Assembly: GCF_030503435.1 (NCBI RefSeq)
Contig: NZ_JAUKPO010000016.1
Span: 62,001 to 126,000 of the forward strand
Direction: 5' to 3'
DNA: 64,000 nt
Source: Rhodocytophaga aerolata
GTDB lineage: Bacteria > Bacteroidota > Bacteroidia > Cytophagales > 172606-1
The position numbers and the translations under genes are program-made. Under the pieces are notes generated by a model. The model was not told the DNA's origin. It saw only the letters and a program-made list of their open reading frames with translations, and searched no databases. Shown one piece after another: positions 8,629 to 17,608 of this stretch (its first letter is position 1; each line of letters opens with the position of its first letter).

Positions 8629-9255
8629 TTAAACATACATTTTTTGTGACCATTTTACTAGCAAGGCTTCAAATTCCTGTTGTAGCTGCTGCGCTTTGTC
8701 TTTGGCATACCAGGCATGGACCGTTTCTGTAAACTGACTATAGGGGATTTGTGGGTTTTTCTTGTATTCCATCACCATGGCTTGTAACACGGCCGGGCGT
8801 GGACCCCAGGTACCTATTTCCGTTAACTTACCAGCTTGCAGGCAAATAAGTTTAGGGATAGAACGTGCCCCGTTAGTCAGATACTGGTTCATTAGTTCTG
8901 GGTTTTCATCGCGGAGCAGGAGTTTTACAGAAATGTTGTCATTTACGGCAGCCATTTTAACAAGTACCGGAATAGTCTGGGCAGCATCGCCACACCAGCC
9001 TTCCGTTAAAATCAGCCATATCCATTTAGCTTGTACCCCTTTGAGTGTTTCAACCAGATGCTCGTTCAGCACAGCGGTTTTATCCCACCGGTGCATGCGT
9101 TGTATGTTTAACTTAGTGTATTGCACTAGTTCGGGTGTTTGCTTGGGTCCGGTTGTCTGGTTACGTGCCAGGAGTTCATCGAGCATGGTACGGTATTCTG
9201 CGTAAGTATGGGCAGCATCCAGCTTTTTTTGGGTGATAACCGATGGGTTTTCCAT
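8629..9255 (-). CDS. Thioredoxin-like family protein
   Basis: A 208-residue cytoplasmic protein with a thioredoxin fold. IWLILTEGWCGDAAQTIPVL (about 73-92) corresponds to strand-active site-helix, and NGARSIPKLICL carries the cis-Pro (SIP). The second active-site cysteine is replaced (WCGDA rather than WCxxC). It therefore cannot perform ordinary dithiol exchange; a monothiol, scaffold or bacilliredoxin-like role is more likely. The family is widespread in Bacteroidota with unknown partners. It is upstream of the SDR gene in a likely two-gene unit. Confidence 0.8.
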   Translation of the reverse strand: MENPSVITQKKLDAAHTYAEYRTMLDELLARNQTTGPKQTPELVQYTKLNIQRMHRWDKTAVLNEHLVETLKGVQAKWIWLILTEGWCGDAAQTIPVLVKMAAVNDNISVKLLLRDENPELMNQYLTNGARSIPKLICLQAGKLTEIGTWGPRPAVLQAMVMEYKKNPQIPYSQFTETVHAWYAKDKAQQLQQEFEALLVKWSQKMYV

Positions 9256-9318
9256 AGTTTTCTGGTTTACACACTTTAACTAAAACTCTTGCTAAAATGT
9301 TAGTGAATGATGCTAAAC

Positions 9319-9349
9319 AAAAGTCCCGGATTTGGGTGCCGGGACTTTT
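9319..9349 (-). terminator. Terminator downstream of the secreted nuclease gene
   Basis: AAAAGTCCCGG / CCGGGACTTTT, a perfect 11-bp stem around a 9-base loop, 24 bases past the stop of the minus-strand nuclease gene. Confidence 0.8.
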
Positions 9350-9372
9350 GCGAAGAGAAGAATAGATCAGTT

Positions 9373-12300
9373 CTAGAACTTGAGTATCCGTGTGGTAAAT
9401 ACTTCCCCTTCTACTATAAGTTGAATATGGTAGAGCCCACCCCGGCGGCTTTGCAAGACCTGGCTCATCTGCCGGCTTAGCTCCAGTGCATTACCCTGGC
9501 CACTATAAATAACGTTACCTTCCGGCGAGCGAAGTGTTGCCTCCATGGTTTGCTGTTGAAATTCAGTTACAATATGTATTAAACCATTGGTAGGGTTTGG
9601 CCAGAGAGACAGCAACTTTTCTTTCAAGTCGCTCAATAAATTATCCGTAATGGTCAACGCAAATGTAGCATGGCTTGCATCGATAGCTAATCCCTTGCTG
9701 GTTTCACTAATAGTGAAGGTAAGTGTTTGCGGGGATTTCTTTTTAACGGCGTTCTTATCTGGAATTACCTCAAATGACACAGTGGTTGCACCTGCCGGAA
9801 CTACCAGGGTGATTTTTCCTGCAGATCCATCCGGACTGATTATGTAATCGCCTTTCCCATGTAATCCGTATCTGGCCTTGGTAGAGATAGAAACTGTGAT
9901 CGTTTCCTCCTGTAGTTTAGGTTTAGATAGCGTAAGCGTAATAGGGTATTTTCCATCCCGTTCGTCAATAGTGGCCGAAGCAGGCTCTGTAAAACCCACC
10001 ACCGGATTCTGTAAGCTAAATCCAGTTAGTACCGGATCATGGTCTGAAGAACGGAAAGGGTTCGGCTGGTATAAATAATCTGGGTTAAACTCAGTATTAT
10101 AATCTAATGCCCGAGGCTCGTCTGCATTGATGTGCCATTTGCCACCACCAGTAAACTGTTCATACAGGCTTGGAGAAACCAGGGCATGGTCCAGTGAACC
10201 GGACTGGCCGTCGAACAAGTAGGAATAACTTTCCGGGCCAAACAAACTAAGATAGCCAGCTGCCCGCAAAACGTCTATGGGATCTTCTTCAAAATACGCA
10301 TTCAGGTCGCCCATTAGTAACACATCCGGATCTTTTGCTGTTGGAATTACCGTTGTATTAATAAAATTTACTAGCGCCTGCGCTTGTTCAATCCGGTCTT
10401 GATTAAAGTTGCCTTGTCCATCGCCCTGGTCTGCATTAAGTCCGGTGCCGGTGCCACTTTTGGATTTAAAATGGTTAATAATTGCCGTTAGCACCTCTCC
10501 ATTGGTGTTCAGCTTAAACGTCTGAGCCAAAGGTGGACGGTTGTGTACTGGAGTAGGGTCTGCAAGTGCTGCCCCGAGTGGCGTTACAATGCCAGGTTTG
10601 TAGATGAAAGCAACTTTAATCTGATCAGTGCCTGTGCCGCCATTTACCGGATCACGAATATAGTCGTAGGTGCCTGCGCTCAGTTGTTCATTTAAGCCAT
10701 TTACCAGGTCAGCAATGGCAGAGGTAGGGCCATCTCCATCATTTTCCAATTCAATAAGTCCCACAATATCGGCATTGAGTCCTTGCAGGGCAGCAATGAT
10801 TTTAGCACGCTGGCGGTTAAATTCTTCAGGGGTTGTAGCGCCTCGGGAGGTAGGGAATCCGCCTCCCTGCCCATCTCCATTAAAATAGTTGAGCACATTA
10901 AAACTAGCTACTGTTACGTTGGCATTTCCGGTTGAAGGAGCCTGTATGGGGCGGGCAGCATAATTGAATTGAGGTGCCTGCGTTGGCTGAATACGGTACA
11001 CATTAAACCCAAAACCTAAAATACCAGTCAATTCACTTACCTGACTGCCAACACGTAAGGTGTTTTCATCTGATAAATAAGGTACTGTGGTGGGATTCTG
11101 CGTGTTGCTGCCATCGTCAAGTAGAATAGTATGCAAAGCATTAGCGGTTTGCTGACTAACAATAGCCGCTTTGTTGTCCTGATCATTTTCTGTGCCGGCT
11201 GCAGGGATGTCGGTGGGGTCAATAAAGTTAGTTGGGTTGAACAAACGTCCATCGGTTTCAAAGGGATATTCTGGCTTGGCAGACAAAAGCACTTCACCAA
11301 AACGGGCCAGATTAAAGTTTTCTGTAACGGTCAGTGTCTGCTGGAATTGCACCAGCATTCCCTCATATCGTTCCAGATCAGTAGTAGCAAATACTGGTAA
11401 AGCAATTGTTACAGGGGTGATGCTGGCCGTTCCATCTTGAATAGCAATACTTACATTATCCCCGGTGTTACCGATCTGCGTCTGGTTAAACACTTCCCGT
11501 ACTGGTCCGGTTACTTGTACTACCTGACCTTCAGTTGCGGTTGTATTGCTGAAGACAAAAATACCATCAGACGTAGCTAAGTCACCATCCCCGGAAATAT
11601 CCTGAATATAAAATCCATTCAGGCCGGTACTTCCTTGGTAATCTCCGGTTACTATACCAGTAGTTGTTACCGTTTGCCCAACTAATGGGCTTGCTAGTCC
11701 GCTTCCCTGAATGGTATAGATTGGGGTAATGGGTGTGGCATCATCATTCAAAAGGGTGGCTGTGCCCGAAAGGTTACCAGGGGTGGCTCCCTGAACATCT
11801 GTAATAGCCACAGCAAACGTTTCATCCTGCTCGGCTTCTGTATCTCCGTTTACTTCTACCGTGAATGAGTACGTTGTAGCGCCAGCAGCTATAGATACAC
11901 CTGTTAAGGACTGAGCTTGGTAATCACTGTTGGCTAGTGCGGTACCATCAGCAGTAGCTATGCTAAAGCTGACAGGCGAAGTAGCAGCCGGCGATAAAGA
12001 TATAGTAAAAGTGAAATCAGTACTGCCACTGTTGCCTTCTTGTTTGGTTACATCACTTATCGAAAGTACTGGCAACCGTATGCCACTATTCTGGCAATCT
12101 GCTTCATGCGTTCCTAAGCCATCAACTATATCAATAGCTAAGCCTTCCCATTCTACAGTAGGATCAAAGACATTGCTGCCATCTGCATCTCCGGAAACTA
12201 CGGTTTTTTTCCGGCGAAGGGTATTATCAGCTGTAGAAGTAAGGCCGCTACCCCATTCAGTGCCAGGGTCAAAGCCTATCTGACCTATTCTATCAATAAT

Positions 12301-13212
12301 TGTAGTACCTTTTCGCAAAACTACCACATCATCTCCGTTGAACCATCCGGCCCCATTGGTTTGATCTGCCTGGGCTAAAATAGCCGCATTGGCTCCGGCT
12401 TGCGCAAGTATAAATACGTCTCCTTTGGCTACACTACCGGTTAAGTTAATAGTTAGTCCGGCAGAGGTAGCTCCGTTAAAATACATCTGCACATTATACC
12501 CGGATGCGGCTAAATCAATAGTATTGCTCGTGCCATTATAAATTTCTAAAGCTTTGTTGTTGCTGCTACCTTCTATGTATTCAGAAAAAAAGAGTTCATT
12601 GGTAAAACAGTCGACAGTATGTGTACCCAATCCATCAAAAGTATCGGTAGCTAATCCATCCCATTCAACTGAAGGATCAAACGCATCGGCAGGGTTATTT
12701 TCTCCAGTTAATACAAAAGATTTCCGGCGAAGGGTGTTATCAGCTGTGGATGTAAGGCCGCTGCCCCATTCAGTGCCAGGGTCCGTCCCAACCTGACCAA
12801 TTACATCTATAATTGTTCCTGTAGGGCCACCTTTGCGAAGCACAATGGCGTCGTCTCCATTAAACCATCCGGCTCCATTGGTTTGGTCTGCCTGGGCTAG
12901 AATCGTTGAATTGGCAGTAGCCTGTGCAAGTACAAATACATCCTTAGCTACTACTGTTCCAGACAAAGCAATACTTAATCCGGGTGTTGCACTGCCATTA
13001 AAGTACATTTGAACTACATATCCATCCGTTGACAGGTTTACTGCTTCGCCTGTGCCGTTATAAATTTCCAGGGCTTTATTGTTACTACTGCCTTCTATGT
13101 ATTCGGAGAAGAACAAACCAGAAGACTGGCTCCAGAGATTTCCGGCACTGGCTGCCAGCAGAAAGAAACTCATCACGGCCAGAAGAGTAACTTTGCGTAA
13201 ATGTTGATTCAT
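9373..13212 (-). CDS. ExeM/NucH-type extracellular endonuclease with T9SS sorting domain
   Basis: A 1279-residue secreted modular protein. In order it has a signal peptide (about 1-28), two lamin-tail domains (about 32-190 and 205-370, each beginning FFSEYIEGSSNNKALEIYNG), and a Calx-beta domain (about 380-490). An OB-fold region of the ExeM/YhcR type follows (GSGLASPLVGQTVTTTGIVT). The endonuclease/exonuclease/phosphatase catalytic domain is at about 740-1070 (VASFNVLNYF, GLIELENDG, INHFKSKSG, LLMGDLNAYFEEDP, SSDHDPV). A second Calx-beta domain precedes a type A T9SS C-terminal domain (LWPNPTNGLIHI ... FTTRILKF). It should degrade extracellular DNA or RNA at the cell surface or in the medium. 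The two lamin-tail repeats look like a recent internal duplication. It is monocistronic. Confidence 0.9.
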   Translation of the reverse strand: MNQHLRKVTLLAVMSFFLLAASAGNLWSQSSGLFFSEYIEGSSNNKALEIYNGTGEAVNLSTDGYVVQMYFNGSATPGLSIALSGTVVAKDVFVLAQATANSTILAQADQTNGAGWFNGDDAIVLRKGGPTGTIIDVIGQVGTDPGTEWGSGLTSTADNTLRRKSFVLTGENNPADAFDPSVEWDGLATDTFDGLGTHTVDCFTNELFFSEYIEGSSNNKALEIYNGTSNTIDLAASGYNVQMYFNGATSAGLTINLTGSVAKGDVFILAQAGANAAILAQADQTNGAGWFNGDDVVVLRKGTTIIDRIGQIGFDPGTEWGSGLTSTADNTLRRKKTVVSGDADGSNVFDPTVEWEGLAIDIVDGLGTHEADCQNSGIRLPVLSISDVTKQEGNSGSTDFTFTISLSPAATSPVSFSIATADGTALANSDYQAQSLTGVSIAAGATTYSFTVEVNGDTEAEQDETFAVAITDVQGATPGNLSGTATLLNDDATPITPIYTIQGSGLASPLVGQTVTTTGIVTGDYQGSTGLNGFYIQDISGDGDLATSDGIFVFSNTTATEGQVVQVTGPVREVFNQTQIGNTGDNVSIAIQDGTASITPVTIALPVFATTDLERYEGMLVQFQQTLTVTENFNLARFGEVLLSAKPEYPFETDGRLFNPTNFIDPTDIPAAGTENDQDNKAAIVSQQTANALHTILLDDGSNTQNPTTVPYLSDENTLRVGSQVSELTGILGFGFNVYRIQPTQAPQFNYAARPIQAPSTGNANVTVASFNVLNYFNGDGQGGGFPTSRGATTPEEFNRQRAKIIAALQGLNADIVGLIELENDGDGPTSAIADLVNGLNEQLSAGTYDYIRDPVNGGTGTDQIKVAFIYKPGIVTPLGAALADPTPVHNRPPLAQTFKLNTNGEVLTAIINHFKSKSGTGTGLNADQGDGQGNFNQDRIEQAQALVNFINTTVIPTAKDPDVLLMGDLNAYFEEDPIDVLRAAGYLSLFGPESYSYLFDGQSGSLDHALVSPSLYEQFTGGGKWHINADEPRALDYNTEFNPDYLYQPNPFRSSDHDPVLTGFSLQNPVVGFTEPASATIDERDGKYPITLTLSKPKLQEETITVSISTKARYGLHGKGDYIISPDGSAGKITLVVPAGATTVSFEVIPDKNAVKKKSPQTLTFTISETSKGLAIDASHATFALTITDNLLSDLKEKLLSLWPNPTNGLIHIVTEFQQQTMEATLRSPEGNVIYSGQGNALELSRQMSQVLQSRRGGLYHIQLIVEGEVFTTRILKF

Positions 13213-13479
13213 AGGTATGGTTTAGGTTGATGAGTTGTAAAGGTAATCCGAACAGATAAATGTAAGACAATGGGTATGTTAATTGTTTGTCATTATTCTG
13301 TTATTTTCAGATGATCTTGTGCTCTGTTGTGCTGCAGGCATACCGGATAACAGGACTTACCTAAGCAAGTTGGCTGAAAAATCAACATATACGTATATAC
13401 ATTTATTTCCATATGCATGCTCTTTGAAAGGCAAATCAAGACAGGCAGAAAGTAGTATTGAACATAATCCTATGTAACT

Positions 13480-13956
13480 ATGAGTCAACATGTATTAACT
13501 TACAAACCACTATTTATAGATGCACTGTTAGGTAAAAGACGTGTAACTGGCGGTCTGGCATTTGAACATAAATTGCACCCGGAGTGGTTTGATTTCAGTC
13601 AGGACAGCCTTTATTATATAGATAGTTATTTGTTATCGGTGTTTGCCTTCTACGACGAACTGGAAGAAAAACAGATTGAAAATACCATCTGGGCCATTGG
13701 ATTTTATGTGGGGGAAGTAATCCGCAGGCATTCTGAGAAAGCCTATCAATGGAAGAATTGGGAAGAGTTTTTTCCGTACCAGAAAGCTGATATACAGGAT
13801 AACTACTTTCAGACCATGGGAACTTCAGCCGTGTTGGTGACAGCAGATAATACATTTATTCTGCCAATTAGCCGGGTAATAAAGTTTCTGAAAGAAGGTC
13901 CGGAAAATAGCCTGCATTTTTATGCCAGCCAGGAAATTTTAACAGCTGATGTGTAA
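13480..13956 (+). CDS. Hypothetical protein, conserved-looking cytoplasmic
   Basis: 158 residues, with no signal peptide and no membrane segment. It is rich in aromatic residues (HPEWFDFSQDSLYYIDSYL, WAIGFYVGEVIRRH, WEEFFPYQ). The segment from 60 to 95 looks helical and is followed by a short beta-rich end (TSAVLVTADNTFILPISRVI). I do not recognise the family; the layout recalls small stand-alone immunity or SMI-like proteins but no motif proves it. The ATG at 13480 follows a stop in the same frame. It is flanked downstream by the frameshifted gene on the opposite strand. Confidence 0.6.
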   Translation: MSQHVLTYKPLFIDALLGKRRVTGGLAFEHKLHPEWFDFSQDSLYYIDSYLLSVFAFYDELEEKQIENTIWAIGFYVGEVIRRHSEKAYQWKNWEEFFPYQKADIQDNYFQTMGTSAVLVTADNTFILPISRVIKFLKEGPENSLHFYASQEILTADV

Positions 13957-13977
13957 TAGGGGACTTACTTAATTCTA

Positions 13978-14497
13978 CTACATAATGTATGTGGTTAGCT
14001 GCTGGTTTTTCAAACTTTCTATTTTAAGAGGAAGTTTAGATGAAGGTGCTAGTTCCACATATACTTGATCTCCAACTACATATTTTTCATGATCAGCTAT
14101 CGCAATAGTAAACTCTTCCTGATTAGAAGTGATCAGTTTAACCAATTGTTTTTTTTATCTATATTTTTCTGCTCAATAGTGGTAATGAAAGTCCACTTAT
14201 GCATAAATGCCAAATCTGATTTAGTTTGGACCATTATCTGGTAAATAGGTCTATTTATCCACAACAGTACAGAGTAGGAGGTATTGATAAAATAAAAAAT
14301 TTGATTACATAATCATCCCAACTCATAGTTGCCCATCCTTTTATAGGGAAGCCTGTTAGAAGAAGAGCAAAAAATAAAGTTAAGAAAAGAATTCGCCTGG
14401 CTGCTTCTAAACTACTTAGATCTGTAGCAAGACAGAATTTCAATTCTTCAATATCTGTTTGAGTAAGGGGCTTTATCCTTTCATTTTTAATTCTCAC
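13978..14497 (-). pseudogene. Small membrane-protein gene broken by two frameshifts
   Basis: Reading the minus strand from GTG at 14497 gives an 80-codon frame (RIKNERIKPLTQTDIEELKF, then a hydrophobic ILFLTLFFALLLTGFP). It stops at 14255 after an apparent frame change at the A6 run 14294-14299. The adjacent frame continues with a second hydrophobic segment and VQTKSDLAFMHKWTFITTIE. That frame breaks again at the T8 run 14149-14156, after which a third frame (QLVKLITSNQEEFTIAIADH, then VVGDQVYVELAPS) runs to TAG at 13978-13980. Joined, these give one coherent protein of about 175 residues with two membrane segments. Both breaks are at homopolymers, so decay, phase variation or sequencing error are all possible. 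The family is not recognised. Confidence 0.6.
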
Positions 14498-14553
14498 TTA
14501 TACAGCTTAATAATATTTTACCCAAAAATGATACATATATTTATAAATCTTCT

Positions 14554-15930
14554 CTAAAACCGCAGGCTGAAAACCGTGCCCTCATTTTCTACCGATTGCA
14601 TTTGAATACTGCCTTTGTGCAATTGCATGATCTGTTTAGACAAACTCAGCCCAATACCAGAGCCATTTTTGTTGGTAGTAAAGAAGGGAATAAAAATATT
14701 TTCTGCCAGCGAAGGAGGAATACCAATCCCATTATCTATTACTTCCAGAATCGGGCGGCCATTTTCACCTAGTTTCCCTACTAACTTAACAACAGGTTTT
14801 TCGCGGTTTTTTACAGCTTCAGCAGCATTTAATACCAGGTTAATTAATACTTGCTCTATCAGGCGGGCATCTACCTGTAATAGCAGGTGCGGAGGAACAA
14901 CCGATATTTTCAATTCTATATTTTTCTTCTCCAGATCCGTCTGCATCAATTTCTGAATGGTTTCAAACAATTCCTTCGCCGTAACATCACTTAGTACCGG
15001 GTCGGAGATTTTACTCATGTTGCGGTACGTTTCAGCAAATTTCAGCAGGCCTTCGCTACGCTTGTGAATTACTTCTACGCCTAAAGCTACATCTTCAAAT
15101 ACATCCCGTACAGCATCGCCATCTACCATATCACCGGCCGTATCTACCATAATCAGGTCTTCTGACTGATGAAGCCGCTTCACCAGGGTATCGGACAGCG
15201 AAGCAATAGGAGCCACCGAATTCATGATCTCATGGGTCATTACGCGGAGCAGTTTTTGCCAGGTGGCTGTTTCATTTTCTTCCAAGGCAGAGCTTACGTT
15301 CTGGAAAGCAATTAACATAAACTTTTTGCCATGAGCCTTAAAGGTAGTGGCAGAGAGCATTAACTTTAACGTATTCTGATTTATATCCAGCCGGAGTAGT
15401 TTCTGTTCGCCTACTTTGAGGGTGGTAATGGCCTGATATAAGGTTTCATTTTTCTTCTGGAGGGTTTTTATGTTCTTCAAATACGGCACATTCAGCATCT
15501 TCTTAAACGACTGGTTCATCATCTCTACTTCACCGGTCGTATCAAAAGAAAGAATTCCGGTATCTATAAACTCTATAATGGTTTGCAAATACTGATGATG
15601 GGTTTCCTTCTCAAACCGCAGTTGCCGGAACGTATCATGCACTTCATTAAAGGCATGGCGGAGTTCCTTGAAAGATTGAGGAGCTTCCCGTTCGTTAAAG
15701 TGATAGGAAAAGTCGGTGTATTTTACGGCCATGATAAATTTGGCCAGTTCATTATTGGTTTTGCTTACAAAATTTACTAGCTCTACCAGCAGCAGGGCTG
15801 TAAAAACGCCCAGGGAGCCAATAATGTAATTATTTTTTAGCTCAAAAATGCAGTACACCAGCAGCAGCAACGTGCCAAAAAGCAGCAGTACACGAATAAT
15901 TACGCCTGCGTTAAATCTGTTAAATGTCAT
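14554..15930 (-). CDS. Sensor histidine kinase (NtrB/NtrY type)
   Basis: 458 residues. Two N-terminal membrane segments (about 9-30 and 36-53) are separated only by a very short loop, so it has almost no periplasmic sensor. A linker and PAS-like domain follow (about 118-215, FIDTGILSFDTTGEVEMMNQ). The dimerisation/phosphoacceptor domain has His233 in RVMTHEIMNSVAPIASL. The catalytic domain has an N box (LINLVLNAAEAV), G1 (VIDNGIGIP), F box (FIPFF) and G2 (GSGIGLSLSKQI). It overlaps the sigma-54 response regulator by 11 bp and is its cognate partner. Signals are probably intramembrane or cytoplasmic. Confidence 0.92.
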   Translation of the reverse strand: MTFNRFNAGVIIRVLLLFGTLLLLVYCIFELKNNYIIGSLGVFTALLLVELVNFVSKTNNELAKFIMAVKYTDFSYHFNEREAPQSFKELRHAFNEVHDTFRQLRFEKETHHQYLQTIIEFIDTGILSFDTTGEVEMMNQSFKKMLNVPYLKNIKTLQKKNETLYQAITTLKVGEQKLLRLDINQNTLKLMLSATTFKAHGKKFMLIAFQNVSSALEENETATWQKLLRVMTHEIMNSVAPIASLSDTLVKRLHQSEDLIMVDTAGDMVDGDAVRDVFEDVALGVEVIHKRSEGLLKFAETYRNMSKISDPVLSDVTAKELFETIQKLMQTDLEKKNIELKISVVPPHLLLQVDARLIEQVLINLVLNAAEAVKNREKPVVKLVGKLGENGRPILEVIDNGIGIPPSLAENIFIPFFTTNKNGSGIGLSLSKQIMQLHKGSIQMQSVENEGTVFSLRF

Positions 15931-17305
15931 GTTTTTCCAAACGTCTGTACAAGGCGGTACGGGTAATGCCTAATTCTCTGGCTGCTTTGGTAATATTGCC
16001 CTGGTGTTTTTCGATCACCCGGAGAATGGTGTTTTTTTCCATTTCATCCAGGCGTAAAGCATCCCCGGCAGATACCACTTCCGGGGTAGCTTCAAAATGG
16101 GTAAACACAAAATCATCGGGGCGCAATACACTCCGCTCAGCCATAATTACGGCACGTTCCACCGCATGTTGTAATTCCCTTACATTTCCGTGCCAGGAAT
16201 ATTGCTTTAATTTTTTTATAGTTGCTTCTTCAAACTGCGGAACCGGTTTATTATACTTTTTGGCATAAATTCCGGCAAAGTGTTCGGCCAATACAATAAT
16301 ATCATCGCCCCGCTGGCGCAGTGGTGGCAGGGTTATTTCTACGGTATTTACCCGGTAAATTAAGTCTTTCCTGAACTTATTTTGCGTAGCCATTTCATAA
16401 ATAGGCATATTGGTAGCGCAAATCAGGCGGATGTCTATATCTACGGGTTTGTTGGTACCCAGCCGGGTAACCTGCCGGTTTTGAAGTACAGTTAATAATT
16501 TTGCCTGATGCGGCATGGCAATATTCCCGATTTCATCCAGGAACAAAGTACCCCCCGAGGCAGTTTCAATGCGGCCAACGCGGTCTTCCTTGGCATCGGT
16601 ATAGGCTCCTTTTTTATGTCCGAATAATTCGCTTTCAAACAAGGTATCGGTTAACGAACCCAGATCTACGCTGACAAATGGTTTATCGGCCCGTAAAGAA
16701 AACTTGTGCAAAGCTCTGGCAATGAGTTCTTTGCCGGTTCCGTTTTCTCCTAAAATAAGTACATTGGCATCTGTCGGGGCTACTTTCTCAATCTTTTTGC
16801 GTACGTCCATCATCACTTCCGAATTGCCGATCAGTTCAGAGAAAGAGAACCCTTCTTTGGGAGCAGGCGCATGATTTTCTTTTACCTCTACAGAAACTTG
16901 TTTTTTGGATTTATTCTGGCTTTTCTGGTAAGCGTCAGCAATGGTGGCCAGCATTTTATCGTTGCGCCAGGGCTTCAGAATAAAGTCCGTAGCTCCCTCT
17001 TTCAATGAACGGACGGCCAGCTCCACATCGCCATAGGCGGTGATCATAATTACTACAGCCTCTTTGTCTTTTTCCAGTATCTTTTTCAACCAGAAAAATC
17101 CCTCATTACCGGTGTTTAAGGCACTTTTGTAGTTCATATCCAGCAGAATCACATCAAACTTATCTTTTGACAAAATGCTTAAGATTCTTTCCGGATTTTT
17201 TTCAGTAACTACTTCTTTTACTTCGGGCTTTAGCAGCATTTTTACGGCTACCAGCACATCATTATCATCATCAACAACTAATACTTTGGCGTTTTTGGAT
17301 ATCAT
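15920..17305 (-). CDS. Sigma-54-dependent response regulator (NtrC family)
   Basis: 461 residues. The receiver domain has acidic pocket DDD (12-14), phospho-acceptor Asp56 (VILLDMNYK) and conserved Lys111 (ILKPW). The AAA+ sigma-54 activator domain has Walker A GENGTGKE (186-193) and Walker B GGTLFLDE (251-258). The sigma-54-contact loop reads GAYTDA (233-238) where the classical motif is GAFTGA. The C-terminal Fis-type HTH (GNITKAARELGITRTALYRR) completes the protein. It activates RpoN promoters by ATP hydrolysis once phosphorylated by the downstream kinase. The divergent HlyD/ABC genes are the obvious candidate targets, though I could not identify a convincing -24/-12 promoter. Confidence 0.94.
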   Translation of the reverse strand: MISKNAKVLVVDDDNDVLVAVKMLLKPEVKEVVTEKNPERILSILSKDKFDVILLDMNYKSALNTGNEGFFWLKKILEKDKEAVVIMITAYGDVELAVRSLKEGATDFILKPWRNDKMLATIADAYQKSQNKSKKQVSVEVKENHAPAPKEGFSFSELIGNSEVMMDVRKKIEKVAPTDANVLILGENGTGKELIARALHKFSLRADKPFVSVDLGSLTDTLFESELFGHKKGAYTDAKEDRVGRIETASGGTLFLDEIGNIAMPHQAKLLTVLQNRQVTRLGTNKPVDIDIRLICATNMPIYEMATQNKFRKDLIYRVNTVEITLPPLRQRGDDIIVLAEHFAGIYAKKYNKPVPQFEEATIKKLKQYSWHGNVRELQHAVERAVIMAERSVLRPDDFVFTHFEATPEVVSAGDALRLDEMEKNTILRVIEKHQGNITKAARELGITRTALYRRLEKHDI

Positions 17306-17608
17306 ACAGGAGAGATTCCTTAAGTTAGAAGATTATACAAGTTTATAATTTTCTGTATTCTAACAAATATACAAAATCTGCCGTCAATCGAAAATTGTCC
17401 GAAACCGAACAGATATTGTATCATAACCGTACACTACTATATGTAATTAAGATTTTTTGTACTGATAATCAGCATCTTATAATTAGGCATATTTTTTTGG
17501 TATAGGGTTATCAGCTGATTGAGTGAATACAAGCAATACCGATTGCTACTTAGATGCAAAAAATAACAAACCGTTGCTTATAATATATAAAAAATTTATC
17601 TTAAAAAC
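17306..17608. other. Divergent intergenic region between response regulator and HlyD gene
   Basis: 303 bases, AT-rich, with no coding frame. It should contain both promoters. I looked for TGGCA-n7-TTGCA-type sigma-54 elements on the + strand and found only partial matches, such as TTGCT near 17573 without a GG at the right spacing. Confidence 0.5.

Noticed and set aside
13283-13477. 64-codon frame on the + strand ahead of the hypothetical gene at 13480
   Set aside because: No signal, domain or composition supports it; it lies in a promoter gap.
17306-17608. Sigma-54 promoter for the HlyD/ABC genes
   Set aside because: No GG-n10-GC pair with acceptable flanking bases was found on the + strand.
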